Shown in pieces: positions 19,546 through 28,484 of a stretch of 64,000 bases of DNA. The notes under the pieces are model-generated. The model ran no database searches. It was given only the letters and a program-made list of their open reading frames with translations, and was not told where the DNA came from. How positions within the stretch are numbered: the first letter of the stretch is position 1; each line of letters starts with the position of its first letter. This DNA comes from Pseudomonadota bacterium (GTDB lineage Bacteria > Pseudomonadota > Gammaproteobacteria > Burkholderiales > Methylophilaceae), in contig JAGVMP010000019.1 in NCBI GenBank assembly GCA_020053735.1, forward strand, positions 224,583 to 288,582, read 5' to 3'. Both the position numbers and the translations under genes were made by a program.

Positions 19546-19913
19546 GATAACTCTCCTAAAATTGACGTTACTATTTTTGATGTTTGTGTCTATATTCTCG
19601 GAAGAATGTTGCAAGAAATCTTTTGCCATAGATTGGCTGAACGCAGCATCAATCCAACATGAGTGATTTTAGTGACGATGTTATCCGCACTATGATTGCC
19701 GTATCTGGTTGTGTGTGACATGTTAATTCCTTACTTTGCAATTTTCCGAGAGAACTTATGCGCTCAGCAGCTCAAGGACGTATCTGTATTGCCAGATCAG
19801 TAACCGATCTGCTAAGCAGTTTTTTGTAGGTACTAAGTGATTGCTGGCTTTACTGAGTAAACTTCAGCTAAACTGAAACTAAAGCGCAGTCAGTAACAAT
19901 CACCAAGTAAGTA
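19546..19913. other. 368-base stretch without a confident gene, leader of the small secreted gene
   Basis: The stretch separates two minus-strand genes of the copper island. It holds a possible 43-codon reading frame (19590-19721, listed separately). Near 19833-19919 an imperfect inverted repeat has outer GTACT...AGTAC and GTGATTG...CAATCAC arms and an inner TTCAG-CTGAA hairpin. The repeat overlaps the stop of the 19914 gene and may end its transcript. A small palindrome, CAGATC-7-GATCTG, lies near 19790. I see no promoter of consensus quality. Confidence 0.4.
19590..19721 (-). CDS. Possible small ORF (43 codons) upstream of a secreted gene
   Basis: This ORF runs MSHTTRYGNHSADNIVTK... to a TAG stop. 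AAGGAATT precedes its ATG at normal distance, which is the main support. It carries three histidines in the first 21 residues and no signal peptide. It ends 45 bases before the start of the small secreted gene at 19545, so it could be a leader peptide or chance. Confidence 0.25.
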   Translation of the reverse strand: MSHTTRYGNHSADNIVTKITHVGLMLRSANLWQKISCNILPRI

Positions 19914-20309
19914 CTAGGCAGGTATTTGCTTTGGTGGACGAAACAACGTGGGTGGGAAGTTTTGATAAGGCTGGTTAATCAAATCTTGATACTCAGTTGC
20001 CAATGTATCAGGCATGTCCAATAAGCCTGTACTAGTTAGTTGAAACACGCTTAAATGACAAATAGAGCATTTCAGATTAGAACAAGTTTTACCGCCACCT
20101 AGTAGGCAGCAGTTTTTAACATTCATATCACAAGCAGCAGACATGGCTGTGACTTTATCTATCATAGTATTAGCGTGTGACGTAGTCACTAAGACATTAG
20201 CACCCATCGGCATATTACCGCACGTTGGCATACTGATTGAAGCAAAGCCCTGCAGAGGAATGCTCACAGCAAGTAATATCGTTACCAGTAATTTAATCCA
20301 ACGTTTCAT
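19914..20309 (-). CDS. Cys-rich secreted protein of the copper island
   Basis: A 131-residue protein starting MKRWIKLLVTILLAVSIP has a signal peptide. The mature part is rich in Cys, Met and His: CGNMPMGAN, then CDMNVKNCC, then CSNLKCSICHLS. It ends LFRPPKQIPA. This layout resembles the CopL/DUF2946-like small proteins found beside copper efflux genes, which are thought to bind copper in the periplasm. The assignment rests on composition and context. It is followed downstream by two more small secreted genes. Confidence 0.65.
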   Translation of the reverse strand: MKRWIKLLVTILLAVSIPLQGFASISMPTCGNMPMGANVLVTTSHANTMIDKVTAMSAACDMNVKNCCLLGGGKTCSNLKCSICHLSVFQLTSTGLLDMPDTLATEYQDLINQPYQNFPPTLFRPPKQIPA

Positions 20310-20377
20310 TTTAGTTTTGTCAATGTGTGCATATTATAAATATGCTATTTCATATCAATTAAGACTTAATTAATCAG

Positions 20378-20404
20378 TCTAGAGTTCATTTCTACTACTC
20401 TAGA
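20378..20404. repeat. Inverted repeat TCTAGAGT-11-ACTCTAGA
   Basis: Perfect 8-bp arms are separated by 11 bases in the gap between cusA and the Cys-rich gene at 19914. The 282-base gap otherwise contains only AT-rich sequence and the terminator-like hairpin at 20554. It could be an operator for the downstream small genes. No regulator family is assigned. Confidence 0.35.
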
Positions 20405-20553
20405 ATGCATCTCAACCTTATTTTTAGCCAATTTCTATATAACGACGAATCACTTTGCCGAAATACTTGAGACATTTGCTACTTTCCAATACTGCATGAG
20501 TCATTTTGCATCGCACTTTCCTTACAATTTTTTAAGCACTAAAATTATTATCA

Positions 20554-20574
20554 ACCTTGCCACTAGGGCAAGGT
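20554..20574 (-). terminator. Terminator-like hairpin after cusA
   Basis: ACCTTGCC and GGCAAGGT form a perfect 8-bp stem around five bases, 18 bases past the cusA stop. The following sequence on the minus strand is T-rich but not a clean T run. Confidence 0.5.
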
Positions 20575-20591
20575 CAATCTTTTTAAAGTGT

Positions 20592-23500
20592 CTAATTATC
20601 CAAAAATGTGGGGGGTAACGCCTTTGTATAGCTCCTGCTAAGAAGCATATATGCCGCTGGCAACACAAACAATGACAGTAATGGCGCAGTTAGCATCCCG
20701 CCCACCATCGGCGCGGCAATACGACTCATCGCTTCGGAGCCTGTACCTGTGCCAATTAAAATAGGGATTAAACCAGCCAAAATCACTGCCACTGTCATCG
20801 CTTTTGGCCTGACTCGCAAGGCTGCGCCTTCAATCAATGCCGCATACAAGTCATCCTTATTATTAAGCTTACCAGCAGTTTTGTAGCGTTCAATCGCGTC
20901 ATCCAAGTAGACTAGCATGATGATACCAAACTCAGCAGCTAGTCCAGTCAGCGCAATCATGCCAACACCACTGGCAATCGAGAAATGATATCCCAAGAAA
21001 TAGAGAAACCAAACTGCGCCCACCAATGCAAATGGCAGACTACCTAAAATCAACAAGGCAGGTGCCATGCGCTTAAATGACAGAAATAATAAAATAAAGA
21101 TAATGCCTATGGTCATCGGTACTACATAGCTTAGCCGTTTAGCTGCGCGCTCAAAATACTCGAACTGTCCAGACCATGCCAGTGAATAACCAGCGGGTAG
21201 CTGTAATTCTTTATCTAGCAAAGCTTTTGCATCTTTTACAAAGCCACCCAAATCACGGTCATGGATATCCACATACACCCACACATTTGGGCGTGCATTT
21301 TCGCTCTTAATCATCGGCGGGCCATCGGTGACTTTCACTTCTGCGACCTCACCAAGAGGAACCGTCGCACCTAGCTCAGTGATAATTGGTAAAGTTTTAA
21401 TTTTTTCTACAGAATCTCGCAACTCTCTTGGGAAGCGCACATTGATTGGGAAACGCGCCAAGCCTTCAATTTTTTCACTGATGTTGTCACCCCCAATCGC
21501 TGTTGAAATCAATGATTGCACGTCTTCAATATTCAAGCCGTAACGTGCGATTTTGAGTCGGTCAATTTTAATATCAATATAACGTCCGCCAGTCACACGC
21601 TCCGCAATCACTGAACTGGCACCAGGTACTTGCTTCATCAAACGCTCAACCTCACCACCTAACCGCTCTAAAGTATCTAAGTCGGCACCACCTATTTTGA
21701 TACCAATTGGGCTTTTAATGCCAGTGGAAAGCATGTCTATCCGGTTACGTATCGGTTGCACCCATACATTCGCCATGCCAGGTATTTTCAATCTAGCATC
21801 TAACTCCTCCACCAGTTTTTCAGGCGTCATGCCCGCACGCCATTCATCACGGGGCTTGAATTGGATGGTGGTCTCGAGCATCTCCAATGGTGCTGGGTCG
21901 GTTGCAGTCTCTGCCCGCCCGGTTTTACCAAACACCGTCTTCACTTCTGGCACTGTTTTAATCAGTCTATCCGTTAACTGAAGTATCTCAGAGGCTTTAG
22001 ATACGGACAACCCTGGTAATGCTGTCGGCATATAGAGCAAGTCACCTTCGTCCAGTGGCGGCATAAACTCGCTGCCAAGTTTGCCTAAAGGGTACAAAGT
22101 AAGAACGACAATTAGCACAGCAAATCCAAGCGTGACTTTCGGGAAGTGCAACACTTTACTCAGCATGGGTTTGTAAATGGCAATTAACCAGCGATTGAGC
22201 GGATTATCATGCTCTGGTCGAATATGGCCGCGAATGAATATGGTCATTAACACTGGAATAAGGGTCACTGATAAACCAGCCGCCGCCGCCATGGCGTAGG
22301 TTTTAGTAAAGGCCAAAGGTGCAAATAATTTGCCCTCCTGCGCTTCAAGCGTGAATACAGGGATAAACGACAGGGTAATGATGAGTAATGAAAAGAACAG
22401 CGCAGGGCCAACTTCACTTGCTGCATCAATAATCACCTTGATACGCTGGCTATTGTTGGGTTCGCCATGGTCATTTTTATAAGTTTCCAACTGTCGATGT
22501 GCATTTTCGATCATCACAATCGCAGCATCCACCATAGCACCGATGGCAATGGCGATACCACCTAGCGACATAATGTTAGCGTTTACCCCTTGGTAATACA
22601 TCACAATAAAACTCACTAATATGCCAATCGGCAGTGCCACAATCGCCACTAAAGCTGAGCTGAAATGCCATAAAAACACGGCACATACCAATGCCACTAC
22701 AATAAATTCTTCAATCAGCTTATGGGTTAGATTATCGACAGCGCGTTTAATAAGCTGAGATCTATCGTAGGTGGTCACCACCTCTACACCCTCAGGCAGA
22801 CTCTTCTTCAATAATTCAAGCTTCGCTTTTACGCCATCAATGACTTCTAGGGCATTTTGCCCGGCACGCATGACAATCACACCGCCAGTGACTTCACCCT
22901 CGCCATTAAGCTCAGTCACCCCGCGCCTAAGCTCTGGGCCGATTTGTATACGCGCCACATCTGACAACAAAATGGGCGTACCGTTTTCACTGACTTGTAA
23001 CGGAATATTTCTAAAGTCATCCAGCGATTCCAAATAACCATGCGCACGCACCATATATTCTGCTTCGCCAGTTTCTATCACCGCGCCACCTGTTTCTTGG
23101 TTGGCAGATTGAATCGCCGAGACGACCTTAGAGAGAGGTATGCGGTAATTGCGCAACTTATCGGGGTCAACTTGCACTTGATATTGGCGCACCATACCGC
23201 CTAATGTGGCAACTTCTGCCACCCCAGGAATAGTCTTTAATTCAAACTTTAAAAACCAATCCTGTAAAGCACGTAATTCACCTAAGTCATGCTTGCCACT
23301 TTTATCTACTAGGGCATACTCATATACCCAGCCCACACCTGTCGCATCTGGCCCGAGGCTTGGATTAGCGCCTTTTGGTAAGCGTGATGATATTTGGCTT
23401 AAATATTCCAGTACACGTGAACGCGCCCAGTATTGATCCGTCCCGTCATTGAATAAAATATAAACAAATGAATCGCCAAAGAAAGAGTAACCGCGCACCG

Positions 23501-23741
23501 TTTTCACACCTGGCACGGACAGCATGGTGGTGGTGAGTGGATAAGTCAGTTGATTTTCCACGATTTGTGGCGCTTGCCCAGCCCATTGGGTACGGATGAT
23601 GACCTGCGTATCGGACAAATCTGGAATCGCATCTAGTGGGGTTTTTAGCATGGCAAAAACGCCCCATGCGATTATCATGAAGGTGGCAAGCAGCACCAAT
23701 AATCGATTATTGGCAGACCAGCGAATGAGTTGCGCAATCAT
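20592..23741 (-). CDS. cusA: Cu(I)/Ag(I) efflux RND transporter, inner-membrane pump
   Basis: This is a heavy-metal RND pump of 1049 residues, close to E. coli CusA (1047). It is a proton antiporter that exports Cu(I)/Ag(I) through CusB and CusC. It starts [18 protein letters not shown]. The first periplasmic loop [15 protein letters not shown] is the HME-RND pattern, and helix four has the proton-relay segment [13 protein letters not shown]. Its start overlaps the cusB stop by four bases, as usual in cus/czc operons. Copper or silver is preferred over zinc/cobalt because of the CusB-CusF partner. Confidence 0.92.
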   Translation of the reverse strand: MIAQLIRWSANNRLLVLLATFMIIAWGVFAMLKTPLDAIPDLSDTQVIIRTQWAGQAPQIVENQLTYPLTTTMLSVPGVKTVRGYSFFGDSFVYILFNDGTDQYWARSRVLEYLSQISSRLPKGANPSLGPDATGVGWVYEYALVDKSGKHDLGELRALQDWFLKFELKTIPGVAEVATLGGMVRQYQVQVDPDKLRNYRIPLSKVVSAIQSANQETGGAVIETGEAEYMVRAHGYLESLDDFRNIPLQVSENGTPILLSDVARIQIGPELRRGVTELNGEGEVTGGVIVMRAGQNALEVIDGVKAKLELLKKSLPEGVEVVTTYDRSQLIKRAVDNLTHKLIEEFIVVALVCAVFLWHFSSALVAIVALPIGILVSFIVMYYQGVNANIMSLGGIAIAIGAMVDAAIVMIENAHRQLETYKNDHGEPNNSQRIKVIIDAASEVGPALFFSLLIITLSFIPVFTLEAQEGKLFAPLAFTKTYAMAAAAGLSVTLIPVLMTIFIRGHIRPEHDNPLNRWLIAIYKPMLSKVLHFPKVTLGFAVLIVVLTLYPLGKLGSEFMPPLDEGDLLYMPTALPGLSVSKASEILQLTDRLIKTVPEVKTVFGKTGRAETATDPAPLEMLETTIQFKPRDEWRAGMTPEKLVEELDARLKIPGMANVWVQPIRNRIDMLSTGIKSPIGIKIGGADLDTLERLGGEVERLMKQVPGASSVIAERVTGGRYIDIKIDRLKIARYGLNIEDVQSLISTAIGGDNISEKIEGLARFPINVRFPRELRDSVEKIKTLPIITELGATVPLGEVAEVKVTDGPPMIKSENARPNVWVYVDIHDRDLGGFVKDAKALLDKELQLPAGYSLAWSGQFEYFERAAKRLSYVVPMTIGIIFILLFLSFKRMAPALLILGSLPFALVGAVWFLYFLGYHFSIASGVGMIALTGLAAEFGIIMLVYLDDAIERYKTAGKLNNKDDLYAALIEGAALRVRPKAMTVAVILAGLIPILIGTGTGSEAMSRIAAPMVGGMLTAPLLSLFVLPAAYMLLSRSYTKALPPTFLDN

Positions 23742-25360
23742 GGTTTAGCTCCATTCATGCTATCTTTCATGTCGCCTTTTTTCATACTGGTCGATTTTTC
23801 AACCCGATCAATCATATATTGCGCTGGTCTATCAGCGGTTTCTGGAGCATCTGCTTTTAAATCAAACTCTACTTCATCGCCTGCTTTAAGTTTATCCAGT
23901 TGCTTGCTATCTTTCACCTTAAAGCCCATGGTCATCGACGGCCAACCTAGTTCTTTAATGGGCTCGTGATCTAAAATGAGTTTGCCTGTTTTAACATCAA
24001 CTTCTACCACCTTGCCACGTCCTTTAGGCATTTTTTCATCGTCCGTCGCTTTTTCCATAGGCATGTCCATCTCGCTCATACCTTTTTCCATCGCTTTATC
24101 TTGCTGAGAAAGCCTTGCAAGTACGCCCGATAACGACGCTTCGGAGTCAATTAAGAACTGACCTGAAGTAACAACCTCTTCACCCACTTTAGGGCCACTC
24201 ATAATTTCAGTATAAGTGTCGCGCTCTTGACCAGTAATCACTTCTACGGGTCGGTAACCACCGCCTTCTTTAGAAATCACAATTTTACGTTTACCCGTAG
24301 CGATAATGCTTTCGGTTGAAACAGACATCGCTTCATAGGTTTGTCCTGTAAATAAAACATTACCGTACATACCAGGCCGTAAACGGTTTTGCTTATTCGG
24401 TAATTCAACGCGTACTTGTAACGTTCTAGAAGTGCCACTTAACATAGGGTATAAGTAGCTGACCTTACCTTTAAACACCTCTCCAGCAATACTTTGCAGC
24501 TGCACTTCGGCTTCTATCCCAGTTTTTAGTCTAGCCGCATCGCGTTCGGGCACCTCTGCCACCAACCACACTTGCGATAAATCGGTAATTTGCATTAACG
24601 AAGTACCCGACATCAACTGCGCACCTTCACGCACGCCCAGTTCAGTAAGCACACCGCTAGAAGGCGCATAAACACCGAATCTTGGGCTAGCTTTACCCGT
24701 TCTTGTAATGGCTGCTATCTCACCTTCAGACATGCCAAGCAACTTCAAGCGGCTACGCGCCGCTTGTTTAAGTGAACCATCTGCATCTACCTGACCAAGT
24801 GTAGCTAGCGTTAAATATTCTTGCTGTGCAGCTAAAATTTCTGGTGCATAAATTTCTGCTACTTTTTGACCTTTAGTTACAGGATCGCCCATGGCGCGTA
24901 CTGATAGCTTTTCTACAAAGCCAGGCATACGGGTTTGCACTGCATAAAAACGACGTTCATCCGCTTCAATGCGGCCAACAGCGGATAAGGATTCACCAAA
25001 TTGTGACATTTGAACCTTTTCAAGCCGAATACCAAGGTTTTGTGCAGTTTGTGAAGATATCGCTACACCACCTTCTTCACCGTCAGCACTTTCATTGGCA
25101 TACTTTGGTTCCAGCATCATATCCATAAACGGCGACTTTCCAGGCTTATCGAACTTTTGATTCGGTACCATGGGGTCATACCAATATTTAACGGTTTTAC
25201 CGCTACCATCTTGAACGACCCCATTGATGGATTGAGCCATTTTTGAATCAGGCATGTCTTTTGACGTAGGTGATTGCGCAGATTTTTGCCCAAAAAACCA
25301 ACCTAATCCTGCGAACAGGGTTAATAAGATAAAAACTATTACTAAATGGAGTCGCTTCAT
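23738..25360 (-). CDS. cusB: CusB periplasmic adaptor with N-terminal metal-binding domain and fused C-terminal CusF domain
   Basis: This 540-residue membrane fusion protein links CusA to CusC. After an N-terminal membrane anchor comes a heavy-metal-binding domain ([12 protein letters not shown]...GKSPFMDM, residues of about 58-88). The barrel-sandwich and beta-barrel adaptor core follows, then a linker with Met-rich [11 protein letters not shown] full CusF-like domain closes the protein. H465, W473, M476 and M478 have exactly the 8-3-2 spacing of the CusF copper ligands H36, W44, M47 and M49. In E. coli CusF is a separate chaperone; here it is built in. AAGGAAAT precedes the ATG. Confidence 0.93.
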   Translation of the reverse strand: MKRLHLVIVFILLTLFAGLGWFFGQKSAQSPTSKDMPDSKMAQSINGVVQDGSGKTVKYWYDPMVPNQKFDKPGKSPFMDMMLEPKYANESADGEEGGVAISSQTAQNLGIRLEKVQMSQFGESLSAVGRIEADERRFYAVQTRMPGFVEKLSVRAMGDPVTKGQKVAEIYAPEILAAQQEYLTLATLGQVDADGSLKQAARSRLKLLGMSEGEIAAITRTGKASPRFGVYAPSSGVLTELGVREGAQLMSGTSLMQITDLSQVWLVAEVPERDAARLKTGIEAEVQLQSIAGEVFKGKVSYLYPMLSGTSRTLQVRVELPNKQNRLRPGMYGNVLFTGQTYEAMSVSTESIIATGKRKIVISKEGGGYRPVEVITGQERDTYTEIMSGPKVGEEVVTSGQFLIDSEASLSGVLARLSQQDKAMEKGMSEMDMPMEKATDDEKMPKGRGKVVEVDVKTGKLILDHEPIKELGWPSMTMGFKVKDSKQLDKLKAGDEVEFDLKADAPETADRPAQYMIDRVEKSTSMKKGDMKDSMNGAKP

Positions 25361-25403
25361 TTTATTTCCTTAATATTTGGGCTTGATTACCCAGCGCACT
25401 TGG

Positions 25404-25721
25404 TTACTCAGCGTATTTAGGGGCTAGCTTCATATCCATGAAGGGTGATAGACCTGATTTGCTAAAGTGTCTATCAGGCAGCATCGGGTCATACCAATAC
25501 AGTACTTTTTTACCGCTTGCATCCTGTTCCACATTATCGCCACTCATGTCGCTAGCATTGATTTCATTGGGCAGCATTGCAGTGGGCTTGGCTTCTATTG
25601 GTTGTTCCATCGCAGGCATTTCAGCTATCGGTGCTTGACTAGCAGTTTCGGTATTCTCTTGCTCAGAACAAGCGGCCACAGTCACTAATAAAGCGGCCAA
25701 GATTAAGTAGGTTGTTTTCAT
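25404..25721 (-). CDS. Lipoprotein with a stand-alone heavy-metal-binding domain
   Basis: A 105-residue protein starts MKTTYLILAALLVTVAACSE, with lipobox VAAC. After a Met/Pro-rich linker it carries one heavy-metal-binding domain (LYWYDPMLPDRHF...SPFMDMKL). That domain is nearly the same as the N-terminal domain of the downstream CusB. It lies between cusC and cusB, and AAGGAAT precedes the ATG. It probably holds Cu(I) or Ag(I) at the membrane and feeds the pump; the function is inferred from domain and position. Confidence 0.75.
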   Translation of the reverse strand: MKTTYLILAALLVTVAACSEQENTETASQAPIAEMPAMEQPIEAKPTAMLPNEINASDMSGDNVEQDASGKKVLYWYDPMLPDRHFSKSGLSPFMDMKLAPKYAE

Positions 25722-25724
25722 GAT

Positions 25725-27001
25725 TTATTCCTTTTCAATTTGTTTAAATAAGCGGCTATCATTTGTTAAATAGCCGATTTTGACAGCGGCACGTTGGCGA
25801 TCAGTCAGAATAGTCCAGTGCTCCAACTCAATTTCAATCACGTCACGACGCGCCTGCCAGACTTCACTTAATGCTACTAATCCTGTTGAATAATTCGCTT
25901 GAGCAAGGCGTAATTTAGCTTGCGCATTGGGGATAAGGCTGGTGAGATGTTCATTCTCACGGCCTGCAGCAGCAACTGCATCTGCCTCAGCGTTTTGTAA
26001 CTCTGATTGAAGTTCACGACGTCTGTCCTCAGTCAGTTTGCGGGCTTTTTCAACAAGTAGCAGCTTTTCGGCTATACGTCTGTCTTGTCGATTCGCTTTG
26101 GCCAATTGCAGATCAATAGAGACTTGGAAAGTAAGCATATCGCTGCGATCATTAAAACGTTTACCATAGCCAAGCTCCCAACCCCAATTACGCTGTAGAT
26201 TCGCTTGTGCACCATCCACGTCAAGCTGCGCTACCTTTTCAGTTTGATAGGCATTTTTTAATAAAGGATGTTTTTCAAGTTCACTCTTAATTTCATCTCG
26301 TGCCAAGCTATTGGTCATGACTGGCAGTTCAGATGCAATCGAACGTGAAGCTGCACTACCAATCCAACGTGATAAAGCAGCACGCGCTTTATGCTCATCT
26401 CGTTTAGAGAATATAAGTTTTTCATTGGTGATTGAAACGTCTGTATCCATGTTTAAAACGTCACTGGATTTAGCACCACCAGAACTGACGCTAGCGGCCA
26501 ATATTTTCGCTCTGCCCTCATGTCATCAATCACACGCTGATAAAGCTCACTTTTGCGCTGTGCCTCATAAACATCAAGCCATGCTAAGGCAACATCGCGT
26601 TCAATTGTCCTTGCGGTAGCTTGTTGCTCAGTCTGGAACTGATCTGCTTCGGCTGACATGAGGTTTGAAGCTATCTCACGTTTTTTAAGGGGTAGGACAT
26701 CCTGCGATATGCCAATATTGACCATTGTCTGATCATCACGGTTGTAGCGCAAAGCATCACTGGTTGTGACAGGCAAATTGCTAACACCAAATTTAATCTT
26801 TGGATCAGGTAATTGACCTTCGGCTATTGCCGCTTGGCGTGATGAAGCAGCTGCATCATCGAGTGATTGCAATAAAGGTTGATTTTGAGTAGCCAAAGAA
26901 ATGGCCTCTGCTAGGCTTAATGGTTGCTCTGCATAAGAAATCAAGCTACCAAATAATAGGCTAGCAAATAGTAGAAATCTACCTAAGCAGGGGATCTTCA
27001 T
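25725..27001 (-). pseudogene. cusC: cusC-type outer-membrane efflux channel, broken by a one-base frameshift
   Basis: The TolC-family channel of the Cus system is split. The first frame (start 27001, MKIPCLGRFLLFASLLFG signal peptide) reads well to AERK and then ends after a short unrelated tail. The family sequence continues in another frame as LAASVSSGGAKS and runs to 25725. Adding one A to the run of four at 26504-26507 restores a single frame of 425 residues, the normal length. Either the gene is inactive in this isolate or the base is a homopolymer error. AGGAGT precedes the start. It is the first gene of the cusC-lipoprotein-cusB-cusA order. Confidence 0.85.
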
Positions 27002-27020
27002 AAATACTCCTAAAACGCTT

Positions 27021-27048
27021 AAAAAAAACTTACGCCAAAATCATGGCG
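27021..27048 (-). terminator. Intrinsic terminator upstream of cusC
   Basis: On the minus strand CGCCA-6-TGGCG is followed by TAAG and eight T. It ends the transcript of the Cys-rich gene at 27057-27434, or attenuates read-through into cusC, whose start is only 20 bases further on. Confidence 0.65.
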
Positions 27049-27056
27049 CAAAAAGA

Positions 27057-27434
27057 CTAATTATAAGATAGGAGTATGGGTGGGCGTTGCAGGTTGGGTT
27101 GGGTGATTGAAACGTAGGCTTGGTGCGGGAAACTCACTGTTTGCAATGATACCAAAAAAGTGGTGGCTGGCGTCAAGCTAGGCAATGCTGTCATGGCACT
27201 CAGGCTGGCACATAGCGTTTCGCAATGGGTTTTACAGATACTTTTTACACCTGAATGTTGCGCATTATTTTTCATTTTGTCGTGGCACGGCATGTTTTTC
27301 ATTGCTTCAACCTTTTGTTGGGCATCTGATTGCATGATGCTATTGCAGATAGACATGTTAACCGCAGCAACCGCTTGTACCAGGATAAGCACCAGTAGCA
27401 AACAAGCAAAAAAATATGAAAAACTTTTTAACAT
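27057..27434 (-). CDS. Membrane-anchored or secreted Cys/Met/His-rich protein at the head of the copper island
   Basis: From the ATG at 27434 the protein has 125 residues and begins MLKSFSYFFACLLLVLILVQ, a signal peptide or anchor. Metal-type residues cluster after it: MSICNSIMQ, MKNMPCHDKM, CKTHCETLCASLSAM. This resembles CopL-like copper resistance proteins and its counterpart at 19914. An upstream TTG at 27470 overlaps the greB stop as TTGA, with AAGGGGA before it. Translation coupled to greB is therefore an alternative that would add 12 residues. Confidence 0.6.
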   Translation of the reverse strand: MLKSFSYFFACLLLVLILVQAVAAVNMSICNSIMQSDAQQKVEAMKNMPCHDKMKNNAQHSGVKSICKTHCETLCASLSAMTALPSLTPATTFLVSLQTVSFPHQAYVSITQPNLQRPPILLSYN

Positions 27435-27466
27435 AAGCGCTACGATAGCTGAATTGTTAGTTAAGT

Positions 27467-27976
27467 TCAACTTGTCCCCTTTTCAGCTGGCGTATACCGC
27501 ACATCAATAATTTCGTATTCATGCTCGCCTGCGGGCGTAATCACTTTGACTGCATCACCAATCGCCTTGCCCAGCATGGCTTTAGCTAAAGGTGAAACCC
27601 AGCTTATGCAACCTTTATTGGGGTCTAACTCATCTTTGCCCACGATACGATAAGTGACTTCGGTATCGTCTGCTAAATTAAATAATGTGACCCACGCGCC
27701 AAAAAAAATCTTCTCTAAATGCTGTTGCAAACTACTGTCAACAATTTCGGCTAAATCCATGCGCTTCATCAAGTGTTTGCAGCGACTATCGATTTGGCGC
27801 AGGCGACGCTTGCCGTAAATGTAATCACCATTTTCACTACGGTCACCATTGCTGGCCGCCCAAGACACTGTGCGTACAACCTCAGGGCGCTCTATTTTAT
27901 AAAGCTGATGAAACTCTGCCTGTAGCGCAGCAAAACCTTGCGGGGTAATATAGTTTTTTTCGTCCGTGCTTGCCAT
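27467..27976 (-). CDS. greB: Transcription elongation factor GreB
   Basis: GreB stimulates transcript cleavage in backtracked RNA polymerase. The N-terminal coiled-coil carries the acidic tip NGDRSENGDYIYGK. The C-terminal FKBP-like domain contains TYRIVGKDELDP and ISWVSPLAKAMLGK. At 169 residues with the RRLRQIDSR helix it fits GreB better than GreA. It lies 8 bases after the membrane-protein gene on the same strand. Confidence 0.93.
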   Translation of the reverse strand: MASTDEKNYITPQGFAALQAEFHQLYKIERPEVVRTVSWAASNGDRSENGDYIYGKRRLRQIDSRCKHLMKRMDLAEIVDSSLQQHLEKIFFGAWVTLFNLADDTEVTYRIVGKDELDPNKGCISWVSPLAKAMLGKAIGDAVKVITPAGEHEYEIIDVRYTPAEKGTS

Positions 27977-27984
27977 CTGATTTA

Positions 27985-28386
27985 TTACTCAAACGGCAGA
28001 TTGAAAGCATCTTTTTCTAAAATTTGTACATTTTGTACATAGTAAGCCGTTTCACCAAAGCAGCTGCTGGGAATACCTTTGTGCTCCTCATAAGTTAAGC
28101 GCACGCGCTTGCCCAAACTATTATTAATTTTTCCAACCAGTGTTTTGTCCTTAACCGTGAACATAAACTTCTCGGCTTGTGTGCCAGGCATAGAAACCAG
28201 CACTAATTCACCTTCATAGGTTTTGCAGAGATAACCTTTCTCTGAAAATTTTTGTACATAGCCAGCGCGCTCACCCGTTGAATATACCCAAGTCAGTGCT
28301 GCCCATGTATAGAGGGCAAACAACGCAATTGGCACCAATAAAAACCAAAGTGAATATTTAAATATTTTTGCAATTTTAGCCAGCAT
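27985..28386 (-). CDS. Hypothetical inner-membrane protein
   Basis: A 133-residue protein has one N-terminal transmembrane helix (FKYSLWFLLVPIALFALYTW) and a small beta-rich domain with two cysteines (GYLCKTYEGE and SSCFGETAYY) that may form a disulfide. GGAGAA precedes its ATG. It shares a transcript with greB. I do not recognise the family. Confidence 0.65.
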   Translation of the reverse strand: MLAKIAKIFKYSLWFLLVPIALFALYTWAALTWVYSTGERAGYVQKFSEKGYLCKTYEGELVLVSMPGTQAEKFMFTVKDKTLVGKINNSLGKRVRLTYEEHKGIPSSCFGETAYYVQNVQILEKDAFNLPFE

Positions 28387-28484
28387 GTTGCTTCTCCGTA
28401 TTGTTTTTGCGTATTAATTTTGCGTGTTAGTTTTTTTACACTAGCAATATTATATAAACCGCCATTATCCAATAGAATGATGCA

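Noticed and set aside
27467..27470. TTGA overlap as a definite coupled start for the Cys-rich gene.
   Set aside because: A TTG start is possible but the ATG at 27434 gives a clean signal peptide; kept only as an alternative.
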